A DNA stretch of 64,000 bases, taken from the NCBI GenBank assembly GCA_031216915.1, contig CM062292.1, positions 205,427,262 through 205,491,261 on the forward strand, read 5' to 3'. Below, piece after piece: positions 35,595 to 38,227 of the stretch (position 1 is its first letter; each line of letters starts with the position of its first letter). This stretch comes from Pictodentalium vernedei (taxonomy: Eukaryota; Mollusca; Scaphopoda; Dentaliida; Dentaliidae). The translations under genes were made by a program, and so were the position numbers. The notes under the pieces are model-generated. The model had not been told where the DNA came from and searched no databases. It saw nothing but the letters and a program-made list of their open reading frames with translations.

Positions 35595-36525
35595 TATGGA
35601 ATAATTATTTATCAGGCTATTTTGACACGGACATGTGCTGTACAATATATAACTGTTTTTTCTTTGTACCATTGTAACTTGACTCCATGAAAATGGAAGT
35701 AAGTTAGAAAAATAAATCATATCAACCCTGGTGGTATCTTCCATGTCACTTCAGTGGTAGCAATTGGGAGAGTCCATATTCATTATCTGAAGGGTGGACC
35801 AATTAATATTTTCAACATGCAGCCTTTGGGCTGCACGTTAAAATATTGATTGGTCTACTCCACACATTCACTTAGCTGCCATCCAACGTAATGAAATTAT
35901 GTCATATCATGTTTATACCTCCATTTACCACTTTAACCCTTTACCCAAGGTAACGTCAATGCCGGCCAGCGCTATTCACAAAAATTGCCAATTAATTTGC
36001 ATAATGTTTTTCATTTCTTGTCTCAAAAACATAGGTTATGACCCCTCCTTGGAACGAGCTCGTCGAGCTTGTTCCAATGAGGGGGCATGACCTATGTTTT
36101 TGAGACAAAAAATGAAAAAAATTAGTTATTCAAGAATTCTTTTTGCAAGTGTCGTCTGCTTTTCATGTTAGGTAAAGGGTTAAAGTGTTTCTATCCCAGG
36201 CATTGATTACTGGCTCCTATTTAACCATCAGAGAAGAACTTTACACCATTAAATGAGAACTATTCAACTTTCCGGGGATCCCACAGGGAATTTAAAAAAT
36301 CATGCAAAATAGTTTGAATAACTGAAGCGAACAATCGCACAAACAATCATTGTTGAATCACGGTTACCTTTAAGCATAAATTTCTTAAACGAAGTGACAT
36401 ACCAACAAATGTTGTTGAAACACACACACTTGTGTCTTTGCCTCTCTTGTTTGTTGCATGCTGAAGAGCTGCAAATCGAAAGTATGTTATCATGAGAGCA
36501 AGAAAGAAACGGCCTGTCATCTTTC
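891..36525 (-). CDS. Two-domain LolA-like secreted protein gene, eleven exons, 3' end missing
   Basis: Gene model joined from eleven minus-strand exons: 36403-36525, 33054-33290, 30929-31177, 23951-24111, 22366-22488, 17552-17660, 12204-12364, 7014-7118, 3869-3943, 2380-2503 and 891-1004. Every junction is AG/GT and every phase matches (1,1,1,0,0,1,0,0,0,1), giving about 525 residues with no stop. Residues 1-22 look like a signal peptide. Two tandem LolA-like units follow. The first runs from about residue 50 to 265 (EFYDQN, VRGINVDGWRSC, DWYF, PVRA, YEF, YCPGR). The second runs from about 275 to the end (EYYDYDANLVRYDY, NIDCDVWIARR, WEWYF, QPVMLEVYSE, FNYTMRK). In animal proteins of this family, assigned from memory, the units are extracellular or luminal and probably bind a hydrophobic ligand; the actual ligand is unknown. 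The introns are full of SINEs and MITEs. The terminal exon or exons are not found, so the gene probably runs off the left edge. Exon 11 is the least certain. Confidence 0.85.
1985..2217. mobile_element. TTAA-type MITE family A1 inside SINE copy 1
   Basis: Begins CCTTTACCCAACGCAGACG and ends TTAGTAAAGAGTTAA, matching the A1 family ends. The central palindrome has decayed, and where siblings have a short GAGGGG this copy has a poly-G expansion (2104-2134). Confidence 0.8.
2104..2134 (+). repeat. Poly-G tract inside MITE A1
   Basis: About 27 G residues with a few C and A interruptions, at the hairpin tip position of the MITE. Sibling copies have only three to four G here. Confidence 0.9.
2380..2503 (-). 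CDS. Exon 10 of LolA-like gene
   Basis: Encodes residues 447-487: FHLVYNIYNYDEEEPNLWSF, then PCFNYTMRKDIQFQLP. The N-I-Y-N-Y...P-x-L/I-W-S/T-F block followed by a Cys and FQF closes the second LolA-like unit in this family. The acceptor is TGTTTCAG, phase 0. The donor GTGAGT follows 2380, phase 1. Confidence 0.9.
2609..2630 (+). repeat. Poly-G tract
   Basis: GTGGGGT followed by 14 or more G. Intronic in the LolA-like gene; the G strand is the template strand of the gene. Confidence 0.9.
2636..2725. mobile_element. Fragment of J-type hairpin MITE
   Basis: Inverted repeat around AAATTTATTGGA and ACACTCTCCAATAAATTT, the same core as the J elements at 11131-11375 and 25637-25876. The outer ends are not recognisable. 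Confidence 0.55.
2973..2993 (+). repeat. Poly-G tract
   Basis: GAGGGGT followed by 12 or more G, in the intron between exons 9 and 10. Confidence 0.9.
3403..3502. repeat. Imperfect inverted repeat (MITE-like)
   Basis: TATCATAACAGTGTGT with GATCCG on the left mirrors CGGATC with ACACACTGTTATGATG on the right. This foldback of about 100 bases has the size and layout of a MITE; no sibling was seen in the window. Confidence 0.5.
3869..3943 (-). CDS. Exon 9 of LolA-like gene
   Basis: A short 25-codon exon, residues 422-446: QAWSDNAGETYSFGQPVMLE then VYSEK. QPVMLEVY is the unit-2 equivalent of VPVRAHVYG in exon 4. The acceptor is ATTTACAG and the donor GTAAAT, both phase 0. Confidence 0.88.
4013..4030. 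repeat. (TA)n microsatellite
   Basis: Nine TA units in the intron between exons 8 and 9. Confidence 0.9.
4090..4530 (+). pseudogene. Degenerate GIY-YIG endonuclease end of a Penelope-like element
   Basis: Translated pieces on the plus strand, in shifting frames, reproduce the C-terminal endonuclease of Penelope-like retroelements. First comes a Cys pair region (CGMASCKRC), then TCKISNVV followed by two stops. Next is a Cys-containing YQIQYVGET block, the GIY-YIG-type core, then RLNKHLS-like residues, and later KTFWIEQLCTYKPLGLN, which matches the family's FW-x2-L-x-T...P-x-GLN ending. At least one frameshift and several stops make it dead. About 200 bases downstream, CCTGATGAAGG...GCAGACCGAAAG (4755-4790) resembles the 3' end typical of these elements. 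The RT part is not seen, so this is a 5'-truncated copy. It lies in the intron between exons 8 and 9 of the LolA-like gene. Confidence 0.65.
4531..4870 (+). mobile_element. Probable 3' untranslated tail of the Penelope-like copy
   Basis: AT-rich trailer following the GIY-YIG remnant. It contains the GATGAAGG...CCGAAAG phrase and ends near TATATAATAAACAAATA. It is open on the plus strand for about 145 codons (4461-4898), but that frame runs out of the endonuclease frame and is not considered a gene. Confidence 0.45.
5300..5682 (+). mobile_element. Foldback element family G, copy 1
   Basis: Shares with 13838-14290 and 29510-30030 an arm containing AGACGTGAAGGCGTGTAATA, then a terminal palindrome where GTGTGAATGGGTTAATCGAT is mirrored by ATCGATTAACCC about 110 bases later. 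A half copy of the F hairpin (ending CAGGGGACGAG) lies at 5425-5455. Confidence 0.7.
5690..5975 (+). pseudogene. C-terminal fragment of a non-LTR retrotransposon reverse transcriptase
   Basis: The frame reads LRLCCSNLNDHLFRNYLSDS, then PDCSCGTRETSDHFLFHCPI. This is the C-terminal Cys/His motif (C-x-C-G-x5-S-x2-HFL-x2-CP) that follows the RT domain in jockey/CR1/I-type non-LTR elements. The stop is at 5973-5975. Only about 95 codons remain; the 5' side is replaced by the G element ending at 5682, so this is a 5'-truncated or disrupted copy. The following AT-rich stretch to about 6530, ending TGAAATAAAATAATG, may be its 3' tail. It lies in the intron between exons 8 and 9. Confidence 0.75.
5976..6535 (+). 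other. Possible 3' tail of the non-LTR fragment; no gene seen
   Basis: No splice-bounded frame was seen. It ends in an A-rich AAATAAAATAATG just before a G-family arm (ACCCATTCACACGCGTGTG at 6545-6563). Confidence 0.35.
6540..6575 (-). mobile_element. Solo end of family G element
   Basis: AACCCATTCACACGCGTGTG matches the terminal arm of the G elements. No partner arm follows within 500 bases, so this is a solo or broken end. Confidence 0.55.
7014..7118 (-). CDS. Exon 8 of LolA-like gene
   Basis: Encodes residues 387-421 (35 codons): RKARNIDCDVWIARRNDW and TTWEWYFAR. It is the unit-2 equivalent of VRGINVDGWRSC...DWYF in exon 3. The acceptor is ACTTTCAG and the donor GTAAGA, both phase 0. Confidence 0.92.
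7266..7524. mobile_element. Tc1/mariner-like MITE family D, copy 1
   Basis: Flanked by TA. Starts CAGTACGGCC and ends, with decay, ...GTGACTGTAATG. The central hairpin ACCGGGTACAACCCGGTGCT is shared with the copy at 60668-60903. The CAGT termini and TA target site are what Tc1/mariner elements show. Relative to copy 2 the left part carries a poly-G expansion (7299-7318). Confidence 0.8.
7299..7318 (+). repeat. Poly-G tract inside MITE D copy 1
   Basis: GGGGGGT plus 13 G where the sister copy at about 60700 has only CACGGGGTGGGCAA. Confidence 0.9.
7732..8623. mobile_element. hAT-like nonautonomous element with 8-bp target duplication
   Basis: TCATGCAC is present at both 7724-7731 and 8624-8631, bracketing inverted ends GGACCCTGCGAA (left) and TTCGCAGGGACC (right). 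Eight-base target duplications with short inverted ends are what hAT elements leave. The interior contains GATTCGATTCGA-type motifs near both ends, no intact transposase, and a complete SINE (8089-8461). It lies in the intron between exons 7 and 8. Confidence 0.75.
8089..8461 (-). mobile_element. SINE copy 2, complete, with 13-bp target duplication
   Basis: GCATGGTAATTAG is present directly at 8076-8088 and again at 8462-8474. On the minus strand the head reads GGGAGCACGGTGGCTCAGTG (box A) and GAGTTCGATCCCC (box B), then a GTGTCC...GGCAAGGCACTTT middle, a GGTTCTCTCCGGGTACTCCG-like 3' domain and an AATAAATA tail. At 373 bases with both ends and a clean duplication, it is the best reference copy in the window. 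It is inserted in the hAT-like element. Confidence 0.93.
9037..9112. repeat. Strong hairpin
   Basis: GGCCGAGAGCGCAGCTCTCGGCC core with TTTCATA/ATGAAAT arms. Confidence 0.8.
9150..9300. repeat. ATATCAGCCC-rich inverted repeat
   Basis: GGTTTCATATCAGCCC occurs near 9168 and CGATATGAAACTTACC near 9270, with a further CATATCAGCCCGAGACG between them. Related fragments (TTCATATCAGCTGAG near 9758, CTCATATCTA near 9837) lie on the other side of the frame at 9425-9733, so this may be one end of an element enclosing it. Confidence 0.4.
9425..9733 (-). CDS. Unrecognised 102-codon frame, possibly part of a mobile element
   Basis: Minus-strand frame of about 102 codons (contains LPSLMECFEAKFLYGEELIM and VGEEIVQLSKRRGFLSGEDK), with a lysine/glutamate-rich, protein-like composition. 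It has no splice borders that would join it to the LolA-like gene, whose exons 7 and 8 already join perfectly around it. Flanking CATATCAG-type repeats suggest it belongs to a transposon remnant. I do not recognise the family; it could also be chance. Confidence 0.25.
   Translation of the reverse strand: MLLGAIDLFTSKSLTVIRRTQSGNLALPSLMECFEAKFLYGEELIMTISKNYVYEEKNKEVACAYNSTQTKMHSLKWGFIEVGEEIVQLSKRRGFLSGEDKA
10020..10270. mobile_element. TTAA-type MITE family A2
   Basis: TTAA at 10020-10023 and 10267-10270. Ends TTAACCATTTACCCAACATG and TTGGGTAAAGGGTTAA. The internal stem-loop is centred on GGAACGAGCTCGACGAG, with stems CATAGGTTATGACCC/GGGGTCATAACATATG. The 251-base length equals that of the other full copies. 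Confidence 0.92.
10271..11022. other. No gene or recognised element
   Basis: Intronic sequence between exons 7 and 8. I see no repeat with a sister copy and no splice-bounded frame. Confidence 0.5.
11023..11036 (+). repeat. Poly-G tract
   Basis: Fourteen uninterrupted G residues. Confidence 0.95.
11131..11375. mobile_element. TTAA-related hairpin MITE family J, copy 1
   Basis: Left end ACTGGTTGAGGGCTAG, right end CTAGCATTCAATCAGTTAA. The core hairpin is TTGGAGAGTGTCCGC and its mirror ACTCTCCAATAA. Same design as 25637-25876 and related to family I at 17871 and 18966. Confidence 0.8.
12204..12364 (-). CDS. Exon 7 of LolA-like gene
   Basis: Encodes residues 333-386: GVAYIIDKQIGNCTVKPI, then AEQFFDFIKTKYAYEGK. 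The IIDKQIGNCTV block matches the family's Cys-containing strand after the DY motif. The acceptor is TTTTACAG, phase 1. The donor GTAAGT follows 12204, phase 0. Confidence 0.92.
12510..12678. mobile_element. TTAA MITE family A2, diverged and shortened
   Basis: TTAA at 12510-12513 and 12675-12678. Core CATAGCTTATGATC/GGTCATAAGCTACA around GGAACGAGCTCAACGA. The outer right part is deleted. Confidence 0.8.
12675..12915. mobile_element. TTAA MITE of a B-like family abutting the previous one
   Basis: TTAACCCTTTCAAACAGG at the left and CGTTGAAGGGATTAA at the right. The internal hairpin TTTAATCCAACAACAGAGCT is mirrored by TGTTGGATTAAATT. Its left TTAA (12675-12678) is the same TTAA that ends the A2 copy. 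Confidence 0.8.
13149..13410 (+). mobile_element. SINE copy 3, internally deleted
   Basis: Head GTGGTCGCTCAGTGGTTACG, then a jump to the GGCGTACTGCACCTCGACGG middle; box B and the GTCCTTGGGCAAG phrase are missing. The GGTTCTCTCCGGGTATTCC domain is present. Confidence 0.8.
13506..13815 (+). mobile_element. SINE copy 4
   Basis: Box A TTACTCATTGGTTAGACC, box B GAGGTTTGATCCTG, then GCGTCCTTGGGCAACACATG, GTACTGCACGTCGATCGTG and the TACTCCGGCTTCCTCCAC domain. It runs into a G element at about 13838. Confidence 0.85.
13838..14290 (-). mobile_element. Foldback element family G, copy 2
   Basis: Terminal palindrome GTGTGAATGGGTTAATTGAT mirrored by ATCGATCAACCCATTCACAC. Then come the ATACGCCTTCACGTATATAA arm, a central F hairpin (TCGTCCCCTGAGTTCCAG at 14077 to GGACGATTTTT at 14150), and an inner arm shared in inverse order with 29510-30030. 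Confidence 0.75.
14300..15400. other. Intronic, one hairpin, no gene
   Basis: A short palindrome (GCCAATGGACCTTCGGG mirrored by CCCGGAGGTCCATTGGC, 14790-14826) is repeated at 17317-17355 in the form AGCCAATGGACCTCCGGG. Nothing else was recognised. Confidence 0.5.
15535..16150. repeat. Diverged tandem duplication of a foldback unit
   Basis: Unit 1 (about 15535-15835) starts with an inverted repeat (TTTTAGTGAATATTGGGAAT against ATTCCCGATATTCACTAAAA) and continues ATATTCAGCCCAAATCGACC. Unit 2 (about 15836-16150) repeats the last half of the inverted repeat and ATATTCAGCCCAATTCGACC. Unit 2 alone has the K hairpin inserted. Confidence 0.7.
15945..16012. mobile_element. Hairpin insertion family K, copy 1
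   Basis: CGTCGTGTTAGAACCATAAG and its mirror, absent from the sister unit. A second copy is at 22626-22691. Confidence 0.7.
16245..16282. repeat. Short hairpin, TATCCAACAG core
   Basis: ATATCCAACAGTTAGCTGTTG type palindrome, recurring at 17146-17172 and, as a longer relative, at 12785-12825. Confidence 0.6.
16289..17150. repeat. Dispersed repeat family M, copy 1
   Basis: About 850 bases closely matching 27064-27865, for example GCGATGTACAAGCCGGAAC, AGTCGGTTCACAAAAAAA and AACAGTAATAGCCACCAAAT. It ends in a 60-base inverted repeat (17001-17146) built on GTTTGAATCGGTGGGTGTTT and its mirror. Short open frames are present but not conserved between copies in a way that shows coding. Probably a nonautonomous transposon. 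Confidence 0.75.
17552..17660 (-). CDS. Exon 6 of LolA-like gene
   Basis: Encodes residues 297-332: EYYDYDANLVRYDYQ followed by ITKIHDFNT. This is the unit-2 counterpart of the EFYDQN...VYDYKANE stretch in exon 2. The acceptor is GCCTTTCAG, phase 0. The donor GTAATA follows 17552, phase 1. Confidence 0.92.
17871..18091. mobile_element. TTAA MITE family I, copy 1
   Basis: TTAACTGGTAGAATGCTGG at the left, AGCACTCTACCAGTTAA at the right, TTAA at both ends (17871, 18088). The interior matches 18966-19215 (GCCCATATTTGGGCTTTATT). Confidence 0.88.
18092..18965. other. No supported gene
   Basis: A minus-strand frame of about 135 codons (18411-18818) lacks family motifs and a proper start and is taken as chance. 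Confidence 0.5.
18966..19215. mobile_element. TTAA MITE family I, copy 2
   Basis: Same ends as copy 1, with TTAA at 18966 and 19212. It keeps the full core hairpin GGGAGAGTGCCTATTGGCAC mirrored to TCTCCC, which copy 1 has half lost. Confidence 0.9.
19250..20270. repeat. Tandem duplication A-B-A'-B' with an insertion
   Basis: Segment A (about 19255-19427; TTTATCAACATGTGATGATA, TATCGGCAAGTACCTAT) recurs at 19572-19745. Segment B (19428-19567; CAATCCCATAGCCGG, CACCGATGCTATTAGAGCAC) recurs at 20100-20245. Between A' and B' lie a hairpin insertion (19770-19895) and about 200 bases of new sequence. Both strands stay open over A/B for 68-98 codons, but no known domain is visible. Confidence 0.8.
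19770..19895. mobile_element. Hairpin insertion inside the duplicated repeat
   Basis: GACGTTTACTTGCCAAGTAT is mirrored by CTGGCAAGTAAACGTCATG, with an inner palindrome TTAATATTAGGCGAGGCC and mirror. Absent from the first A-B unit. Confidence 0.7.
20271..21540. other. Intronic, no gene recognised
   Basis: Contains a poly-G tract (20777-20797) and a hairpin (21111-21165, GAAATGCCCTCC/GGAGGGCATTTC). No splice-bounded frame was seen. Confidence 0.5.
20777..20797 (+). repeat. Poly-G tract with T interruptions
   Basis: GGGGGTGGGGGTGGGGGGGG; could form a quadruplex on the plus strand. Confidence 0.9.
21600..22170 (+). mobile_element. SINE copy 5 interrupted by a TTAA MITE
   Basis: Box B AAGTTCGATCCTG and GTGTCCTTGGGCAAGACAC lie left of the MITE. 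ATGGTGGCGC, GACGTACTGCGCGTTGATG and the decayed 3' domain lie right of it. Confidence 0.75.
21713..21952. mobile_element. TTAA MITE family B inside SINE copy 5
   Basis: Left end TAACGCATTGAAGCCGAAAG, right end CAGGGTTCAAAGGTTAA. The core hairpin TTTTCAACGTGCAGTC is mirrored by GACTGCACGTTGAAAA. Confidence 0.82.
22366..22488 (-). CDS. Exon 5 of LolA-like gene
   Basis: Encodes residues 256-296: VPKGAYCPGRKNLLPLP, the conserved Cys-Pro-Gly-Arg linker that closes unit 1, then YFSFESEIVKPEMKALGW, which opens unit 2. The acceptor is TTTAAAG and the donor GTATGT, both phase 0; 41 codons exactly. Confidence 0.92.
22626..22691. mobile_element. Hairpin insertion family K, copy 2
   Basis: CGTCGTGTGAGAACCATAAG and its near-perfect mirror to CACACGA. 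Confidence 0.75.
23290..23302 (+). repeat. Poly-G tract
   Basis: Thirteen uninterrupted G residues. Confidence 0.95.
23613..23622 (+). repeat. Short poly-G tract
   Basis: AGAGG followed by G residues; nine G in a row. Confidence 0.85.
23951..24111 (-). CDS. Exon 4 of LolA-like gene
   Basis: Encodes residues 202-255: SSWNASIGSGERVPVRA, HVYGKV and HYYEFADFRATF. The PVRA followed by a YEF block is the conserved end of the first LolA-like unit. The acceptor is TGATTTAG, phase 1. The donor GTTTGT follows 23951, phase 0. The preceding intron (about 6.8 kb) is the longest and is full of repeats. Confidence 0.92.
24195..24285. mobile_element. Hairpin MITE, single copy
   Basis: GTTGTATCAGAGTCGAGCTC is mirrored by GAGCGAGACTCTGATACAAC, loop about 40 bases. 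Confidence 0.65.
24705..24813. mobile_element. Small hAT-like MITE
   Basis: Inverted ends TAGGGCTGCAGGGTAT and ATACCGTGTAGCCCTA (13 of 16 match), 109 bases, with nested palindromes of CGATAC/GTATCG type. Flanks ATGGAGTT and CTGCAGTT are only a partial 8-base match, so the superfamily call is tentative. Confidence 0.5.
24814..25636. other. Intronic, no gene or repeat recognised
   Basis: Read on both strands; nothing supported. Confidence 0.5.
25637..25876. mobile_element. Hairpin MITE family J, copy 2
   Basis: ACTGGTTGAGGGCTAG at the left, CTAGCACTCAACC at the right. The perfect core hairpin is TTGGAGAGTGCCCGCAGGCA mirrored on to CTCTCCAA. Confidence 0.82.
26662..26861. mobile_element. TTAA MITE family B, copy with decayed target sites
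   Basis: Starts TAACCCTTTGAATCCTGGTG and ends ACGAGTTCAAAGGGTTTA. Shares CCATATTCATTATCT and ATTATGACGTATCATGG with other B copies; its central hairpin is deleted. Confidence 0.8.
27064..27865. repeat. Dispersed repeat family M, copy 2
   Basis: About 800 bases parallel to 16289-17150 in the same orientation, including GCGATGTACAAGCCGGAAC and GGTTAGGCGTGAAT. It lacks the second arm of the terminal hairpin found in copy 1. The 127-codon minus frame here is not preserved in copy 1, so no coding is claimed. Confidence 0.75.
27866..29505. other. Intronic stretch, no gene recognised
   Basis: About 1.6 kb. Frames exist on the plus strand (29079-29420, 113 codons), but without motifs or matching splice phase. 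Exons 3 and 4 of the host gene join cleanly across it. Confidence 0.5.
29510..30030 (+). mobile_element. Foldback element family G, copy 3 (longest)
   Basis: Contains the long inner arm shared with copy 2, the central F hairpin (about 29670-29737; ATGTGCCAATAGGCACAT core), the TTATAGACGTGAAGGCGTGT arm, and the terminal palindrome AATGGGTTAATCGATATGGC mirrored by GCCATATCGATTAACCCATG. Confidence 0.78.
30929..31177 (-). CDS. Exon 3 of LolA-like gene
   Basis: Encodes residues 119-201 with the most recognisable family signatures: DLYCEVDSLSSDPNNFLFGY, then YIGKSVVRGINVDGWRSC and the NVDWYFT ending. The Cys-bearing VRG-x-x-x-D-x-W-x-S-C block is the hallmark of the animal LolA-like family as I know it. 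The acceptor is TTTTCCAG and the donor GTAAAC follows 30929 in phase 1. Confidence 0.92.
31335..31585 (-). mobile_element. SINE copy 6
   Basis: Minus strand. 3' domain GGGATGAAGCCGGAGTACC at the left, GTACTTTACGCCTAAGTACA in the middle and a decayed box B region (CAACCTTTCGATCC) at the right. Confidence 0.75.
31600..31780. mobile_element. Decayed TTAA MITE of A type
   Basis: The core palindrome ATAGCTTATGATACCTC is mirrored around GAGCTTATCGAGCTCGTTCC. The terminal CCCTTTACC ends are lost. Confidence 0.6.
31815..32064. repeat. Tandem duplication, period 125
   Basis: Two adjacent units starting GTTAGCCCT and GTCAGCCCT, sharing GATGTGATCTGTGTGCTGCT/AATGTGATCTGTGTGCTGCT and GTCAAACTCATATTTCCAGT, with only a few differences. 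Confidence 0.9.
32283..32462 (-). other. Short protein-like frame in intron 2
   Basis: About 56 open codons, including NLREYTESSMLSLNWDGGWG and ELVTGEIVANTAAS, ending at a TAA. The composition looks like protein, but exons 2 and 3 already join in phase around it and I do not recognise it. It may be a relic of a retrogene or transposon, or chance. Confidence 0.2.
32664..32912. mobile_element. TTAA MITE family A1, full copy
   Basis: TTAA at 32664 and 32909. Ends TTAACCCTTTACCCAACG and CGTTGGGTAAAGGGTTAA. Arms CAACAAAACCATATCATATG and mirror, tip GGAACGAGCTCGTCGAGCTC. One flank carries CGCCTGCATCCGCCCGCG, the other ACGATACCAAAA, so the element has a handed order despite its palindrome. Confidence 0.95.
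33054..33290 (-). CDS. Exon 2 of LolA-like gene
   Basis: Encodes residues 40-118, the first beta-rich half of LolA-like domain 1 (IECNIVDKGYTTDV, HEFYDQN, GVYDYKANELLVIS). The acceptor is TTTTGAAG and the donor GTAAGT follows 33054 in phase 1, which joins exon 3 in frame. A second good donor (GTATGT, exon ending at 33029) would leave phase 2 and create a stop on joining exon 3, so I prefer the upstream one. Confidence 0.85.
33335..33810. mobile_element. Probable hAT-like repeat with GATTCGATTCGA ends
   Basis: TAGTGTTGCCCTAC at the left followed by CGATTGGATTCGATTG. The right part has GATTTGATTCGATTC and ACTCGTATC. The centre holds a strong hairpin (33475-33552, CTTCTTCTATCACCTGGTCT and mirror). 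The GATTCGA motifs resemble those in the hAT-like element at 7732-8623. Confidence 0.45.
34100..34445. repeat. Dispersed repeat family R, copy 1 (unoccupied TTAA site)
   Basis: Matches 61620-62070: ATAGTTTTATGATTACGCTG, GTAGTTCCACACATTGTGTT and CATCACATTG-type stretches. At 34224-34228 it carries a plain TGTTAATAT where copy 2 has a whole MITE. Confidence 0.7.
34304..34373. mobile_element. F hairpin, standalone copy
   Basis: TCGTCCCCTGAGTTCCAATG and mirror around TATGTGCTTACTGGCACATA, nearly perfect 30-base arms. Confidence 0.85.
34895..35228 (+). mobile_element. SINE copy 7, 5'-truncated, long AATA tail
   Basis: Begins at GGACGACCCGCGTTGTGTCC without the tRNA head. Complete body and TACTCCGGCTTCCTCCACCC domain, then (AATA)12 from 35181. 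Confidence 0.9.
35308..35420. repeat. TA/TG-rich simple repeat
   Basis: Alternating ATATAT and TGTGTATG tracts. Confidence 0.85.
35521..35594. repeat. Purine-only (GA)n tract
   Basis: AGAGAGAGAGGGAGGAAGAG, then G-rich, then 13 or so GA units. An almost pure purine strand of about 70 bases could adopt triplex structure. Confidence 0.9.
35717..35925. mobile_element. TTAA MITE family B, decayed ends
   Basis: CAACCCTGGTGGTATCTTCC at the left, core hairpin TTCAACATGCAGCCTTTGGG with mirror, then CATTCACTTAGCTGCCATCC. TTAA ends not intact. Confidence 0.72.
35933..36183. mobile_element. TTAA MITE family A2, full copy
   Basis: TTAA at 35933 and 36180. Stems AAACATAGGTTATGACCCC and mirror, tip GGAACGAGCTCGTCGAGC. 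One shoulder has GCCGGCCAGCGCTATTCAC, the other GCAAGTGTCGTCTGCTTTTC. Confidence 0.95.
36403..36525 (-). CDS. Exon 1 (coding start) of LolA-like gene
   Basis: The ATG is at 36520. The 39 complete codons encode a basic start and a hydrophobic stretch (MTGRFFLALMITYF...), typical of a signal peptide, then a polar linker. The donor GTATGT follows 36403 in phase 1. An acceptor-like TTTCAG directly precedes 36525, so an upstream 5'UTR exon is likely; none was identified. Chosen because its phase and a secreted N terminus fit exon 2 exactly. Confidence 0.75.
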
Positions 36526-36792
36526 CTGAAATACAGAACAAAATGTTGTTTGTACACGATTATATTGAAAAGAGAACACTCTGCAAAGCATACCTTTGCC
36601 AGTCTTTGTTCCACGTACATAAAGTAAAACAAATTTCCCTTTGCTGTCGGTGGAAGAATCAAGAAACTGGTAGTGGTATATCCGCGTCATAACGTCGTAA
36701 TCGGCAACAGCGTGACAGGATATTCAGGCAAATGTTCAGTTACGGGTCAAGTGATTTGGAACACTATACCTTTTGTGTTTGTCACCAGATAT

Positions 36793-36875
36793 GACACTCC
36801 AAAATCAATTGGGTATATATTCACTCAACCCAGTCGATTTGGGTTAATTTTTAACCCAACTGATTTCAGAGTGTG
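36793..36875. mobile_element. Hairpin MITE family H, copy 2
   Basis: ACACTCCAAAATCAATTGGG at the left, ACCCAACTGATTTCAGAGTG at the right, central GGGTTAATTTTTAACCC. Confidence 0.75.
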
Positions 36876-37283
36876 GTAATATTTCAACAGCATAGGCGCA
36901 CACAAATCACATGTTCACCGTCATGTGAAATTACCTTTGATAAGATTCGGTCCCAAGTTCAGTTGTAAACATATGTGTTTGAGCACATATTAAAATATTG
37001 CATAACTGATAGATTTTAAAGAGAATTATACAACATTTTCAGTTTTTTAAAATTTTTCAAGTCATGTTATAAGTATCTCAGTTTATGTTTATTTATTTGA
37101 GTTGAATGTGCAGTACTGCTATCATGAAGTGGATAGAGAATTTGGCGATCGATCCTGAGTGGATCGCAATCCGGTCGAAATTTTCTGTCCGCTTTCTCCC
37201 GCGGAACACCACCTCTCACCTGTCTAAAAACAAGTGCACGAATCGGAGATGGTATTTTTGTTTGTTTACTTGATCTCGTCTTG

Positions 37284-37610
37284 ATGGGATCGCGGTGGCT
37301 CAGTGGTTATGGCATTGGACTTCAAAGCCACGTCTAACTGCGTTGTGTCCTCGAGCAAGACACTTCATCTCGATCGCCCATGGGAGAGGGGTGAGCGGCA
37401 CGGTGGCGCTGTGTATTAAGGCGTACTGTCCGTCGATGGTGCACTTGTTTTCAACCAATGAGAACCCTGCTTGTGTGGAGTTAGTACGTTGGGGAGTTTG
37501 ACAGCTGACCGTTGCTCAGTGGTTCTCTCCGGGCACACCGGCTTCCTCCACCCGTAAAACTGTCAAAAGTATCTTTAAACCCCAATAAATAAATAAATCA
37601 GTCAATAAAT
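37284..37610 (+). mobile_element. SINE copy 8, nearly complete
   Basis: GGGATCGCGGTGGCTCAGTG head, GTGTCCTCGAGCAAGACACT, GGCGTACTGTCCGTCGATGG, GGCTTCCTCCACCCGTAAAA and AATAAATAAATA tail. Flanks CGTCTTGAT (left) and CGTCATGAT (right) look like a target duplication. The GGTTCGATCC box B is deleted. Confidence 0.88.
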
Positions 37611-37910
37611 AAATCCCGTCATGATTTCGCACTATTTTATTTACGGAGCGTCGACCCACTAGTGTAAATGTATCGAGAGGAGACATCCTTGTATAAGCTA
37701 ATAACAACTGGTTCCTTTGCATGATTATCTGAAACGAATATTGTTCATCACATAAATGCATGTCAACAGGTACCTGTACCAGTGCCGGTACCGCCGGTTC
37801 CCTGATGCTCCAACCGGCACCGGTATTGAAGCTTGTGTTCCGCCGGCACCGGGACAAAATTATTTTATGGGGAAATTCCTAGCTGAACGAGGATAAATGG
37901 GCTAATAATT

Positions 37911-37980
37911 CACCCCCTGGGTTCCAATGTGTTCTATATGCCTACTGCCACATAGAACACCTTGGAAACTCAGTCGGCGA
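37911..37980. mobile_element. F hairpin copy
   Basis: CCCCCTGGGTTCCAATGTGT and mirror ACACCTTGGAAACTCAG, tip ATATGCCTACTGCCACAT. Confidence 0.75.
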
Positions 37981-38164
37981 ATTGTGTATGGCACACTTAC
38001 ACGGCATATTTTCAGCTAATTTGTGAATGAACATATCAAAACCCTCTAAAGGGGCATGTTCTGTCTGCACCACCACCTCGATAAGGCCGACCATTTTAAC
38101 TTTCCAAACGTGGCATTAAAGACAATGAAAGAATCGTCATCGGCTACTTCGCAGAAATTACTCT

Positions 38165-38227
38165 GTGGCGACATCAAAGTAATCATAAAGCACGATTTTC
38201 CTGCTTTATGATTACTTTGATGTCGCC
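38165..38227. repeat. Perfect 25-base hairpin
   Basis: GCGACATCAAAGTAATCATA with AAGCA, a 9-base loop, and an exact mirror. No other copy was seen in the window. Confidence 0.9.
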
